From Endozoicomonas sp965261315 (GTDB taxonomy: Bacteria > Pseudomonadota > Gammaproteobacteria > Pseudomonadales > Endozoicomonadaceae), in contig CBDHDM010000006.1 of NCBI GenBank assembly GCA_965261315.1, forward strand, positions 1-64,000: DNA of 64,000 bases, in the 5' to 3' direction. A program made the translations under genes and the position numbers. This document shows positions 1 through 7,261 of this stretch, one piece after another. Under the pieces are notes generated by a model. The model was not told where the DNA came from, made no database searches, and saw nothing but the letters and a program-made list of their open reading frames with translations. Numbering within the stretch: position 1 is the first letter of the stretch; each line of letters opens with the position of its first letter.

Positions 1-574
1 AAATGGCTTCCGGTGCTAAAGGAATCACGGTTTTCTGATTTTGATGGACAATACACCCACCCATAATATTGTGATAATAGGCTTCATTCTTTTTGCCTTC
101 ATTCATGATGCAACAGTCATCACAACGACAGGTTCCTGAATAAAAAAGACCAGTGCCATCAATAGGAAGGAGGTAATGGTCTTTTAGCTTTCCGCATTTG
201 AATTCGAATCCTTTCAGGGCTCCATTACGCTGAACAATGTTGAATAGTTCTTTGAAGGGTTTCTTAAGTTCGGCGGGATCTACAGGGTCAATAACTTCTC
301 TCATTCTTGTGTCAGAAGGAACACTACCATCCTTAATATGGTAAAGTTTTTCGAGATTATGGCAGCATACTTCGTCGAGCCTTTCCTCATCGAATGCTAA
401 CAGCGAATCACACTTTTGATGCATCATGGCAAAAGCAGATTTAGGAAAATTGGCAAATGGAATGATGCACTGATTGGGACGGTGATCAGTTATTTTTTCA
501 AAGCATTCAGAAACTGTTTTTATGAGATAAGTAGCACTGAATTGCCTGACTTTTTTCTGTATGGCAGTACCCAT
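1..574 (-). CDS. transposase, N-terminal part (runs off the left edge)
   Basis: An open frame of 191 codons reads leftwards from ATG at 572-574 to the window edge without a stop. The product begins MGTAIQKKVRQFSATY. Around residues 135-190 it carries DGTGLFYSG, a Cys-rich stretch (CRCDDCC), YYHNIMGG and VIPLAPEAI. These match my recollection of a DDE transposase family in which an Asp in a DGT/DST context is followed by a Cys pair and a YYH...HP...VIPLAPE block; the IS family name is not certain. It lies inside the island next to tRNA-Pro. The C-terminal catalytic part and the IS ends are outside the window, so completeness cannot be judged. Confidence 0.65.
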   Translation of the reverse strand, partial: MGTAIQKKVRQFSATYLIKTVSECFEKITDHRPNQCIIPFANFPKSAFAMMHQKCDSLLAFDEERLDEVCCHNLEKLYHIKDGSVPSDTRMREVIDPVDPAELKKPFKELFNIVQRNGALKGFEFKCGKLKDHYLLPIDGTGLFYSGTCRCDDCCIMNEGKKNEAYYHNIMGGCIVHQNQKTVIPLAPEAI

Positions 575-595
575 AATTGATCCGACGACGATGAT

Positions 596-790
596 TTAGT
601 AAAGATCAATTTTAGTCGATAAATTGTGCGGGTGAGTTTTTATTGCTTCCTCTGCGTGTTGCGTGGTAGTAAGGCTCCGGAATTCATCGGGAATTGCTGG
701 CTCACCAAATCCAGCTAAACTAAAACCGAGTGGCTTGGCTGTCTTTGGATTGGGCTCTGGGGTGGCGGGTCGCTCTATTTCCTTGCTCAT
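596..790 (-). CDS. small hypothetical protein, co-transcribed with the AlpA-like regulator
   Basis: A 64-residue frame, Pro-rich at the N terminus (RPATPEPNPKTAKP), with no domain I recognise. Its ATG (788-790) overlaps the stop of the upstream AlpA-like gene by four bases, a normal translational-coupling arrangement and the main reason to accept it. It probably belongs to the regulatory operon of the tRNA-Pro island. A function cannot be given. Confidence 0.4.
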   Translation of the reverse strand: MSKEIERPATPEPNPKTAKPLGFSLAGFGEPAIPDEFRSLTTTQHAEEAIKTHPHNLSTKIDLY

Positions 791-1056
791 ACAGCCCCCT
801 CCAACGCATTGTTTTCATATTCACTTCTTCTCTGTATCAGTTCTGTAACCAGTCCTTTTAGTTGCTCCTGTGTTTTACCATTGATCAATGCTCCTGTTAC
901 CTGCTGTACCTCATCAGCTATCCATGCAACTGAGCGTGCTCCAATAGTAATCGGTGGAGGGAACATGCCCTGATTGATACGGGCATAAATTGAACTGCGT
1001 CGATAACCGGTTAACTGCTCAACTTCCGGGCGACGAATAAGGCGTGTATAGGCCAT
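787..1056 (-). CDS. AlpA-family DNA-binding regulator / excisionase-like
   Basis: An 89-residue protein beginning MAYTRLIRRPEVEQLTGYRRSSIYARI and continuing with GMFPPPITIGARSVAW. This is the AlpA/MerR-type short winged helix: recognition helix around residues 14-30, then an F-P-x-P-x-x-x-G-x-R-x-V-x-W wing. AlpA proteins control integrase and excision genes of P4-like islands, which agrees with the P4-type integrase about 1.2 kb upstream on the same strand. A cluster of 20-21-bp spaced direct repeats lies 70-140 bp upstream of its start and may be its operator. The downstream 64-codon gene overlaps it. Confidence 0.75.
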   Translation of the reverse strand: MAYTRLIRRPEVEQLTGYRRSSIYARINQGMFPPPITIGARSVAWIADEVQQVTGALINGKTQEQLKGLVTELIQRRSEYENNALEGAV

Positions 1057-1126
1057 GCATAGCTCCTGTTGGATGCGTTAATACATGGCCTTTGTATAAC
1101 AGCAATCTCTAAATGCTGTATGCTGT

Positions 1127-1195
1127 GTTCAAACATTTGTGGTTGAGTTCAAACATTAGTGGTTCCAGTTCAAATATTCATGAGCTGGTTTCAAA
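1127..1195. repeat. four phased direct repeats (iteron- or operator-like) upstream of the AlpA-like gene
   Basis: The motif GTTCAAA(C/T)ATT begins at 1127, 1147 and 1168, and a weaker GTTTCAAATGG at 1188. The spacing of 20-21 bp is two turns of B-DNA, so all copies face the same side of the helix. The array sits between the AlpA-like gene and the end of the 200-residue gene. This is a typical layout for a cooperative repressor or replication-initiator site; which protein binds is unknown. Confidence 0.5.
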
Positions 1196-1780
1196 TGGTC
1201 GTATTTCTACAGCTTCTGAAATAATTTTATTTGCATTTGATGTAACTGAACCAACTCTATTCATCAAAACCCTAAGCCCACTAGCTGAAATACTGCCATC
1301 TGCTTTTATGAGCTGGTATTGCTCATAACCGGGAACAAGCTGACCTGCTTTCTCATGAAGATAAAGCAGTTTGGTTAGTGCGTTGATTATTTCGAGATAG
1401 GTCAAATCATTATGATGTTTGATTTCATTTAATCCAGGTAATGCGTAACCATGTGTTTCTGCGAAAGCTTTAAGGTCATTACTTCTGATCTTGCCTTTCT
1501 CTACCTCAAGCTCAAGTTCGTCTCTTGGGTCTATCATGAGTTGCCAGTTCCGCTGGATATAATCAAAGCTCCCTAAAAGGTGTCTGTAGGTAACTGTTAG
1601 GGATTTTTTGGAGTAGTCCTCAAGATTTTCCAGTGCTTCATTAATTCCAGAGAATTCATAAGGGTCTCGACCACAGAGAAGCATTGAGCCTTCATATACT
1701 GATAGCTCATCTTTCTGTAACCATTCCTGTAGCCTAAGCTGACGATTATCTGTTGACATGCTTTGAAGCTCCTTTGTCAT
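1178..1780 (-). CDS. hypothetical island protein
   Basis: A 200-residue, mostly helical, charged protein with no signal peptide or membrane segment that I recognise as a family. Residues near 30-40 read SMLLCGRDPYEF, and the C-terminal third resembles a small DNA-binding fold only loosely. The first of two ATGs is at 1778-1780; MSTDN eight codons in is an alternative start. The first 83 bases of the gene lie in the 304-bp duplicated segment, so a second, truncated copy of its 5' end exists at 2174-2256. Position between integrase and AlpA suggests an island maintenance or regulatory role, but this is inference. Confidence 0.55.
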   Translation of the reverse strand: MTKELQSMSTDNRQLRLQEWLQKDELSVYEGSMLLCGRDPYEFSGINEALENLEDYSKKSLTVTYRHLLGSFDYIQRNWQLMIDPRDELELEVEKGKIRSNDLKAFAETHGYALPGLNEIKHHNDLTYLEIINALTKLLYLHEKAGQLVPGYEQYQLIKADGSISASGLRVLMNRVGSVTSNANKIISEAVEIRPFETSS

Positions 1781-2001
1781 CAGGTAAAAAAACGGGGTGC
1801 TGTAAACACCCCGTACTCTGTTATCTGTTAGCCAAAATTGGCGGCTATTACATTGCTGCCTGCCGCTTGCTCCTTAAGTTCATCAAGGTAATCTGCCCAT
1901 CGCTGCATCATGGAAAATCGTTGATCCAGGTGCTTGGTTCGGTTGTAGGCTCTGCCATTAATGTCTCTGACTTCATGAGCTAGTTGCTGTTCAATCCACT
2001 C
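1698..2001. repeat. 304-bp direct repeat, copy 1
   Basis: Identical by eye to 2174-2477 (offset 476 bp). The segment contains the start of the 200-residue gene, a rho-independent terminator and the last codons of the integrase. Flanking bases differ immediately on both sides (1697 t versus 2173 c; 2002 g versus 2478 c), which fixes the boundaries. Confidence 0.9.
1785..1814 (-). terminator. duplicate copy of the integrase terminator
   Basis: Read on the minus strand: an 8-bp stem (ACGGGGTG / CACCCCGT, 1792-1799 with 1807-1814) followed by a run of seven T. It lies within the 304-bp duplication and is a copy of the terminator at 2261-2290. It would stop reading from the integrase tail fragment before the 200-residue gene. 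Confidence 0.75.
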
Positions 2002-2058
2002 GGGACACATTCGCGAGCCTGAAGAAAACGTGTCGGCTTCATGGCCTGTCATTCTCAA
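1828..2058 (-). pseudogene. duplicated C-terminal fragment of the island integrase
   Basis: Its last 57 or so residues, from EWIEQQLAHEVRDINGR to SNVIAANFG, are identical to the end of the intact integrase at 2304-3527. The upstream part (MRMTGHEADTFSSGSRMCP) is unrelated and comes from reading the 172-bp spacer backwards. Only the final catalytic His and Tyr region survives, so it cannot act as a recombinase. It arose with the 304-bp duplication. Confidence 0.85.
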
Positions 2059-2165
2059 AATACCTGAAAGACAGAGTTTCAGGCGCCGGTCTTATTCCGC
2101 AGTTGTCAGCGCTGGTGCGTGAGAAATTAACTCATCTCACTGACGATATTACCTACGCTTTTTGA
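2001..2165 (+). pseudogene. C-terminal scrap of a transposase between the two repeat copies
   Basis: The plus strand has an open frame RDTFASLKKTCRLHGLSF ... GLIPQLSALV ... DDITYAF then TGA at 2163-2165. No start codon or N-terminal domain is present. The style (ASLKKTCRLHGLSF.KYLKDR, then a Pro-x-Leu segment) reminds me of IS transposase C termini, but I cannot name the family. It occupies almost exactly the 172-bp spacer between the 304-bp direct repeats, so its arrival and the duplication are probably connected. Confidence 0.45.
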
Positions 2166-2173
2166 GCAGTTAC

Positions 2174-2477
2174 ACTGATAGCTCATCTTTCTGTAACCAT
2201 TCCTGTAGCCTAAGCTGACGATTATCTGTTGACATGCTTTGAAGCTCCTTTGTCATCAGGTAAAAAAACGGGGTGCTGTAAACACCCCGTACTCTGTTAT
2301 CTGTTAGCCAAAATTGGCGGCTATTACATTGCTGCCTGCCGCTTGCTCCTTAAGTTCATCAAGGTAATCTGCCCATCGCTGCATCATGGAAAATCGTTGA
2401 TCCAGGTGCTTGGTTCGGTTGTAGGCTCTGCCATTAATGTCTCTGACTTCATGAGCTAGTTGCTGTTCAATCCACTC
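2174..2477. repeat. 304-bp direct repeat, copy 2
   Basis: Second copy of 1698-2001. This copy is in its original place relative to the integrase, whose reading frame runs through it from upstream. It also includes a truncated start of the 200-residue gene (ATG at 2254-2256). Confidence 0.9.
2261..2290 (-). terminator. rho-independent terminator of the island integrase
   Basis: On the minus strand, 14 bases after the integrase stop, an 8-bp GC-rich stem (2268-2275 with 2283-2290, seven-base loop) is followed by seven T. This is a clean intrinsic terminator. Confidence 0.85.
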
Positions 2478-3527
2478 CACACGAAAATCAAGGCATTCAT
2501 CCAGCAAGGTACGAGCCATTGCCCTGAATCCATGAGGTGTCATCATGGTGTTGTCGTAGCCCATTGTCCTCAAGGCTGTCCTTACTGCGTTCTCTGACAT
2601 TGGTCGGCTATTCCCCCGCTGGGAGGGAAACACATATTGTCCACTGCCAGTCAGTCTTTCTAACTGACGCAAGATATCGAGAGCCTGTGTACTCAATGGG
2701 ACGATATGAGGCTGACGCATTTTCATTTTTCGGGCCGGGATCTCAACCCGCTTCAATGACCAGTCAATTTCACTCCACTCCATGTGGCGGATTTCACCGG
2801 GTCGAAGGAACAGCAAGGCTGAGAGTTTCAAAGCAGCCCTGACAACAGCTGTACCCATAAATGCATCTATGGCCAGCATCAGTCTGCCAGTTTCAAAAGG
2901 GGTGGTTATTGCTGCATAGTGAGTTTTATTCTTTGGCCTGAGCGCCCCGGTTAGGTCATTGGCCGGATTTCGCTCTGCTCTCCCGGTTACAATGGCATAC
3001 TGAAAAACCTGACCTGCCGTTTGCTTGGCTCTGTGTGCCGTATCTACCACTCCACGGCTCTCAATCTTTCGCAATAAGCTCAGTAGCTCTGGTGCTGTGA
3101 CTTCTGTAACAGGGCGATTGCCAAGAGTAGGGAACAATTCTTTCTCCAGCATCCTGAGCGAGCGACTCTTATGACTGTCACTGGCATTGGATAACTTCAC
3201 CTGAAACCACTCCCTGCCAACCACTTCAAAGCTATTGGCAACAGATTCAATCACTGCAAACTTTTCAATCTGTTTCTGGGCGGAAGGATCGATGTTTCGC
3301 TTCAGAAGATTCCTGGCTTCATCCCTGCCTTCTCTGGCATCTTTCAAGCTGATTTCGGGATAAACGCCCAACGACAACTTTTTCTCTTTACCGGCAAACC
3401 GATATTTCAACTTCCAGTATTTACGACCACTACTGCGAACCAGAAGGTACAAACCTTTTTCATCAGATAGCTTGTAGTCTTTCTCTTTAGCCTGAGCTGT
3501 TTTTACTTGAGTTGCTGTTAACGCCAC
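2304..3527 (-). CDS. P4-type tyrosine integrase of the tRNA-Pro island
   Basis: A 407-residue site-specific recombinase of the P4/IntS type. The N-terminal DUF4102-like arm-binding domain (about 1-95: LTATQVKTAQ..., GLYLLVRSSGRKYWKLKYRF, LSLGVYPEISLKDAR) is followed by a SAM-like core-binding domain (about 100-200). The catalytic domain shows LRPGEIRHMEW (Arg), PHGFRAMART (His-x-x-Arg), LAHEVRD (His) and GRAYNRTKHLDQR (Tyr), so all key residues are there. The family integrates at tRNA 3' ends; here the start is about 200 bp from the 3' end of tRNA-Pro(GGG), with the gene pointing into the island. Length is usual for the family. A partial C-terminal duplicate lies downstream. Confidence 0.95.
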   Translation of the reverse strand: MALTATQVKTAQAKEKDYKLSDEKGLYLLVRSSGRKYWKLKYRFAGKEKKLSLGVYPEISLKDAREGRDEARNLLKRNIDPSAQKQIEKFAVIESVANSFEVVGREWFQVKLSNASDSHKSRSLRMLEKELFPTLGNRPVTEVTAPELLSLLRKIESRGVVDTAHRAKQTAGQVFQYAIVTGRAERNPANDLTGALRPKNKTHYAAITTPFETGRLMLAIDAFMGTAVVRAALKLSALLFLRPGEIRHMEWSEIDWSLKRVEIPARKMKMRQPHIVPLSTQALDILRQLERLTGSGQYVFPSQRGNSRPMSENAVRTALRTMGYDNTMMTPHGFRAMARTLLDECLDFRVEWIEQQLAHEVRDINGRAYNRTKHLDQRFSMMQRWADYLDELKEQAAGSNVIAANFG

Positions 3528-3549
3528 TTTTATAGCCCTCCGTTGGCTC

Positions 3550-3612
3550 TGGGGGCCTCGTTTTGGGGGCTCAATTTGGACAGTTATCCAATAAGCCCCA
3601 TAACAGCCCCCA
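3550..3612. promoter_or_regulatory. inverted TGGGGGC / AGCCCC(C)A sites between integrase and tRNA-Pro
   Basis: TGGGGGC occurs at 3550-3556 and 3564-3570, and its complement AGCCCCA / AGCCCCCA at 3594-3600 and 3605-3612. Two direct plus two inverted copies within 63 bp, between the integrase start and the attachment site, is the arrangement expected of integrase arm-type or excisionase sites. This is inference from position and symmetry only. Confidence 0.4.
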
Positions 3613-3724
3613 GAAAACGCCGGATTTTAATAAATCAATATGGAACTCTGAGGACTCAGTATAAACGAAAAGCTAGGAAAATAAGGGGGTTAGAAAGGAT
3701 TTTGGGATTTTCTGGAATGCTATT

Positions 3725-3801
3725 TGGTCGGAGCGAGAGGATTTGAACCTCCGACCCCCACAACCCCATTGTGGTGCGCTACCAGGCTGCGCTACGCTCC
3801 G
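3725..3801 (-). tRNA. tRNA-Pro (anticodon GGG), island attachment site at its 3' end
   Basis: Read on the minus strand the 77 bases start CGGAGCGTAGCGCAGCCTGG and end CGCTCCGACCA with an encoded CCA. The acceptor stem CGGAGCG/CGCTCCG pairs fully. The anticodon arm is CCACA-ATGGGGT-TGTGG, giving anticodon GGG. The T arm contains GGTTCAAATCC. The 3' end faces the P4-type integrase, so this is the likely attB for the island to its left; the other att copy would be outside the window. Confidence 0.97.
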
Positions 3802-3851
3802 AGACATAGAAAGAACAAAACAGTTTTTTTTTGTCCCTTCAGGCGGTGTGT

Positions 3852-3879
3852 ATACTACCCTAACGAACTCTATTTGCAA
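3852..3879 (-). promoter_or_regulatory. sigma-70-type promoter for tRNA-Pro
   Basis: Minus strand: -35 TTGCAA (3874-3879), 16-base spacer, -10 TAGTAT (3852-3857), then a GC-rich discriminator. It would start transcription roughly 45 bases before the tRNA, as is usual for stable RNA genes. Confidence 0.5.
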
Positions 3880-4024
3880 GCCCTGACGCATTTCTTTTCC
3901 TTATTCATGGGTATAAATCTGTGAAGTGGTAAATTCGCTTTTTTTCTTGCTTTAGAGTATTTACTGTCGGGTCGGTTATGTAACATAACGTCGTTTTATT
4001 TTTTTATTTTATCTGGAGAAAACA

Positions 4025-4660
4025 ATGCGTGGACTGCGCAACTGGCTGCTTGGAAGCTCAATTCTGTTGATGACTGCATTGGCCCATGGAGCAGCCTCTG
4101 AGACACCAGGGGAAGTCATCAAGTATAAAAGTGTGCCTCATGTGGTACTGGATACTAATAAAGGGCAGATTGTTCTGGAGCTGACCCCGGATAAAGCGCC
4201 TATCACCGTAAAAAACTTCCTGGAGTACGTGGAAAATGGCTTTTATAACGGTCTGGTTTTTCACCGGGTAATTGATGGTTTCATGATACAGGGTGGAGGG
4301 TTCACGCCTGATATGAGTCAGCGGGCAGCCCAGGCGCCTATCAAAAATGAATCCCTTCTGAATCAGCGACTGGAAAACAGTCGTGGATCCATTGCGATGG
4401 CCAGAACCCAGATCGTTGATAGTGCTACTTCACAGTTTTTCATCAACCTTAAAGATAATGACTTCCTTAACGGTAAGCCCTATAAGGCCGGCTACGCTGT
4501 ATTTGGTCAGGTGGTTAAAGGTATGGAAGTCGTTGATATCATTGCCGGGGTTAAGACTGGCTATCGTGGGCCTCACGGGGATGTGCCTGTTGATGCGGTG
4601 GTTATCAGGAAAGCCTATATTCTCAATGATGGTGAGAAACCAGCCAGCAAAGAGTCGTAG
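4025..4660 (+). CDS. ppiA: periplasmic peptidyl-prolyl cis-trans isomerase, cyclophilin type
   Basis: A 211-residue cyclophilin that isomerises X-Pro bonds in exported proteins. Residues 1 to about 23 form a signal peptide (RGLRNWLLGSSILLMTALAHGAA). The cyclophilin fold follows from about 37: VLDTNKGQIVLEL, APITVKNFLEYV, FYNGLVFHRVIDGFMIQGGG, the SIAMAR and SATSQFFINL blocks, and YAVFGQVVKGMEVVD. The active-site Arg is in FHRV, and SQFFINL is the Gln/Phe signature. It ends 14 bases before tmcA, so the two may be one transcript. The start is supported by GGAG eight bases upstream. It could be named ppiB-like; the export signal favours ppiA. Confidence 0.93.
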   Translation: MRGLRNWLLGSSILLMTALAHGAASETPGEVIKYKSVPHVVLDTNKGQIVLELTPDKAPITVKNFLEYVENGFYNGLVFHRVIDGFMIQGGGFTPDMSQRAAQAPIKNESLLNQRLENSRGSIAMARTQIVDSATSQFFINLKDNDFLNGKPYKAGYAVFGQVVKGMEVVDIIAGVKTGYRGPHGDVPVDAVVIRKAYILNDGEKPASKES

Positions 4661-4674
4661 GCTTCTTAATTACT

Positions 4675-6879
4675 ATGAATCTGAATGCTATTTCTGCCAC
4701 TGGCGATATTGTACTGGCGCTAAAAGCTGAAGCCAGGGAATCCGCTCACAGACGGTTGCTGGTTTGTACGGGTGATGTTGTCTGGTGTCATGCTCAAGCG
4801 GTGGAAGTGGTCAGTGCGTTGGCAGGGGAGCCTGTTTTTCTGGTGGGAGAGGCTTTCCCTGCGATAGCCTCTACTGGAATAGTAACGACACCGGCAAAAA
4901 AATGCGGGGTCTGGCTGGGCAGGGAGCATAAGAATATTATTTTTGATGCCCACTCAGGCTTTGATGTTGACGCTTTTGGAGCAATTAGCGGCACCTTGTG
5001 TGCTGGTGGTTTGATGGTTCTTCTCACACCAGACCTTGATCAGTGGCCTCAATTTCCGGATCCTGAGCATCGGCGTATGTTGGTTTATCCTCAAAAGTTT
5101 GAGGATGTATCGGGACGTTACCTGAAACGCCTGGCTCGCATTATCTCTTCATCAGACCAGCTATCTCTCCTGACTCAGAATGGCACATTGCGCATGCAGT
5201 CGGCTGAAAAGAAGGCTGGAGAAGGTCACGAGAAAATCACGGCTCCCATTACTTTTCCCTGCAAGAGTCGATCACAGGAGCAGGCGGTTCTGGGGATTCA
5301 CAAAGTGTTTCGTGGTCATCGTCGTCGTCCGCTGGTTCTGACGGCTGATCGAGGCAGGGGGAAGAGTGCTGCCCTGGGAATAGCCGCCGCACAGCTTCTA
5401 TTAGAGGGTGTTGAGCAGATTACGATAACGGCATCCTCAAAAAATACGGCAGATGTTTTCTTTTATCATGCAGCTGAAGTGCTTGGTGACTTGAATTCAG
5501 CGCTATTGGATCGACTTGAATTTGTGGCTCCGGACGATCTGGTTCACACTCTGCCTGCAACGCAACTGTTACTGGTCGATGAGGCTGCTGCGATTCCCGC
5601 GTCATTGCTGGAGAAGATGCTGTCTCATTACAGTCGAATCGTTTACGCCACAACGGTTCACGGCTATGAAGGTACTGGGCGTGGTTTTGCTATTCGTTTC
5701 AGGAAGGTACTTAATAAAAAAACACCCCAATGGCGCGAACTGAGAATGGAAGAGCCTATTCGCTGGCAGACTGGGGATCCGCTGGAATCCTTTGTTTTTG
5801 ATGCATTACTGCTTAATGCGGCTCCTGGCGTTATTGAACAGCCGGAAAGTAGTTGGACAGAGCATTGTGTTTTCAGGGAGATTCTGCCTGATGAGTTACT
5901 TTCTGATGAGCAACTCTTGAATGAACTGTTTGGACTGCTGGTGTTGGCACATTATCAGACACGGCCATTTGACCTGCGCCATCTGTTGGATGGCGGTAAT
6001 ATGGAAATCTATGGTCTTTTTGATGAGCAAAACCATTTGTTATCCGTACTTCTGGCTGCACGGGAAGGCAATATTGAATCAGATTTAGTCGATGATATCT
6101 GGCTGGGTAGACGCCGAGTGCGGGGGCACTTACTTCCCCAGTCGTTAAGTAATCATCTCGGGCTGCCGGATGCCATATTACTGAACGGGCTGAGAGTTAT
6201 TCGGATAGCGGTTCATCCTGACTGCCAGCGGATGGGGTTGGGTAGAACTATGCTGGCTCAATTACAGAAGTACGTTGCAGTTAAGGATATTGATTACCTG
6301 GGAACGTTGTTTGGTGCTACTGATGACCTTTTGACGTTTTGGGGTGGCTCTTCATATGTGCCGGTGAGGCTTGGTCTTTCCAGAGATGTAGCCAGTGGTA
6401 CGCACTCGGTTATGATGCTCAAGCCGTTATCATTGGCTGCAGAGAAACTGGTTGGGCAGGCTCATAAGAAATGCCTTAACCAGCTACAGTGGCTGCTGAT
6501 GGATGAGCTGAAGGGACTGGATGCGGAGGTGGTTTTCGCGATTTTTTCTATGATGTGGCCGATGATTAAAACCCATGAGTCATACTCACTGTCCATGGAT
6601 GACCAGCGGGAATTACTTTCTTTTGCTGAGGGTCTGCGGCAATACGAAAATTGTATTGATGTCGTGAAAAAAGCGGCTTTTCGAATACTGGGCAACGGTG
6701 AAATAGGCAATGCTGAAGTACAACTTCTTGTCAGCCGTGTTATACAAAACCATCCCTGGTCTCAGGTTGTAGAAGTTTGCACATTATCTGGAGAGAAGCA
6801 GGCTCGGCAACGCCTGAGAGAGTTGGTTCGCTCTCAAATACATTCAGGCGAATTTCTGGTTTTGACAGGCCAGGAATAG
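4675..6879 (+). CDS. tmcA: tRNA(Met) cytidine acetyltransferase
   Basis: TmcA makes N4-acetylcytidine at the wobble position of elongator tRNA-Met using acetyl-CoA and ATP. At 734 residues it is slightly longer than the 671-residue E. coli protein. Domains in order: N-terminal DUF1726-like domain (about 1-180; FDAHSGFDVDAFGAISGTL matches E. coli), a RecA-like helicase module with Walker A RGRGKSAALG near residue 225 and Walker B LLLVDEAAAIPASLL near 300, EGTGRGF and PIRW motifs, then a GNAT acetyltransferase domain with RIAVHPDCQRMGLGR near 510. There is no strong ribosome site before the ATG, so translation may be coupled to ppiA. Frame is intact. Confidence 0.97.
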   Translation: MNLNAISATGDIVLALKAEARESAHRRLLVCTGDVVWCHAQAVEVVSALAGEPVFLVGEAFPAIASTGIVTTPAKKCGVWLGREHKNIIFDAHSGFDVDAFGAISGTLCAGGLMVLLTPDLDQWPQFPDPEHRRMLVYPQKFEDVSGRYLKRLARIISSSDQLSLLTQNGTLRMQSAEKKAGEGHEKITAPITFPCKSRSQEQAVLGIHKVFRGHRRRPLVLTADRGRGKSAALGIAAAQLLLEGVEQITITASSKNTADVFFYHAAEVLGDLNSALLDRLEFVAPDDLVHTLPATQLLLVDEAAAIPASLLEKMLSHYSRIVYATTVHGYEGTGRGFAIRFRKVLNKKTPQWRELRMEEPIRWQTGDPLESFVFDALLLNAAPGVIEQPESSWTEHCVFREILPDELLSDEQLLNELFGLLVLAHYQTRPFDLRHLLDGGNMEIYGLFDEQNHLLSVLLAAREGNIESDLVDDIWLGRRRVRGHLLPQSLSNHLGLPDAILLNGLRVIRIAVHPDCQRMGLGRTMLAQLQKYVAVKDIDYLGTLFGATDDLLTFWGGSSYVPVRLGLSRDVASGTHSVMMLKPLSLAAEKLVGQAHKKCLNQLQWLLMDELKGLDAEVVFAIFSMMWPMIKTHESYSLSMDDQRELLSFAEGLRQYENCIDVVKKAAFRILGNGEIGNAEVQLLVSRVIQNHPWSQVVEVCTLSGEKQARQRLRELVRSQIHSGEFLVLTGQE

Positions 6880-7001
6880 TGAAAACAGACTGCACTTGTC
6901 GGCCAGTTAGCGTTATAGTGCTACATATTGATTGGATTGCCTGCATCAACAGAATACGGCATCCGATGTGTATTTGTTATGAATCTGATGGAGCATAAAT
7001 A

Positions 7002-7244
7002 ATGGATAGGTATACCGTATTTGGTCGTCCGGGCTGCGGATTTTGTGTTCGTGCCAAGCAGCTGCTGGAGATGAAAGGTTTGCCTTTTAAATACGTTGAT
7101 ATCTATGAAGAAGGTATCAGTAAAGCTGACCTTTCCAAGACCGTCGGAAAGGAAGTAGAGACCGTTCCACAGATTTTTCATGGTCAGCAGTACGTTGGTG
7201 GTTATACAGACCTGGAATCCTATCTGGCAGAAAAGGATTCCTGA
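7002..7244 (+). CDS. glutaredoxin (CGFC active site)
   Basis: An 80-residue GrxA-size glutaredoxin that reduces disulfides with glutathione. The active-site motif CGFC is at residues 11-14 (GRPGCGFCVRAKQLL), the cis-Pro is in VPQIF, and the GSH-binding GGYTDL follows. The Gly in CGFC replaces the usual Pro of CPYC. It follows tmcA by 122 bases. The Tus-like gene is convergent and ends 17 bases downstream. Confidence 0.93.
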   Translation: MDRYTVFGRPGCGFCVRAKQLLEMKGLPFKYVDIYEEGISKADLSKTVGKEVETVPQIFHGQQYVGGYTDLESYLAEKDS

Positions 7245-7261
7245 GTCTCCTGGACAGCTTC

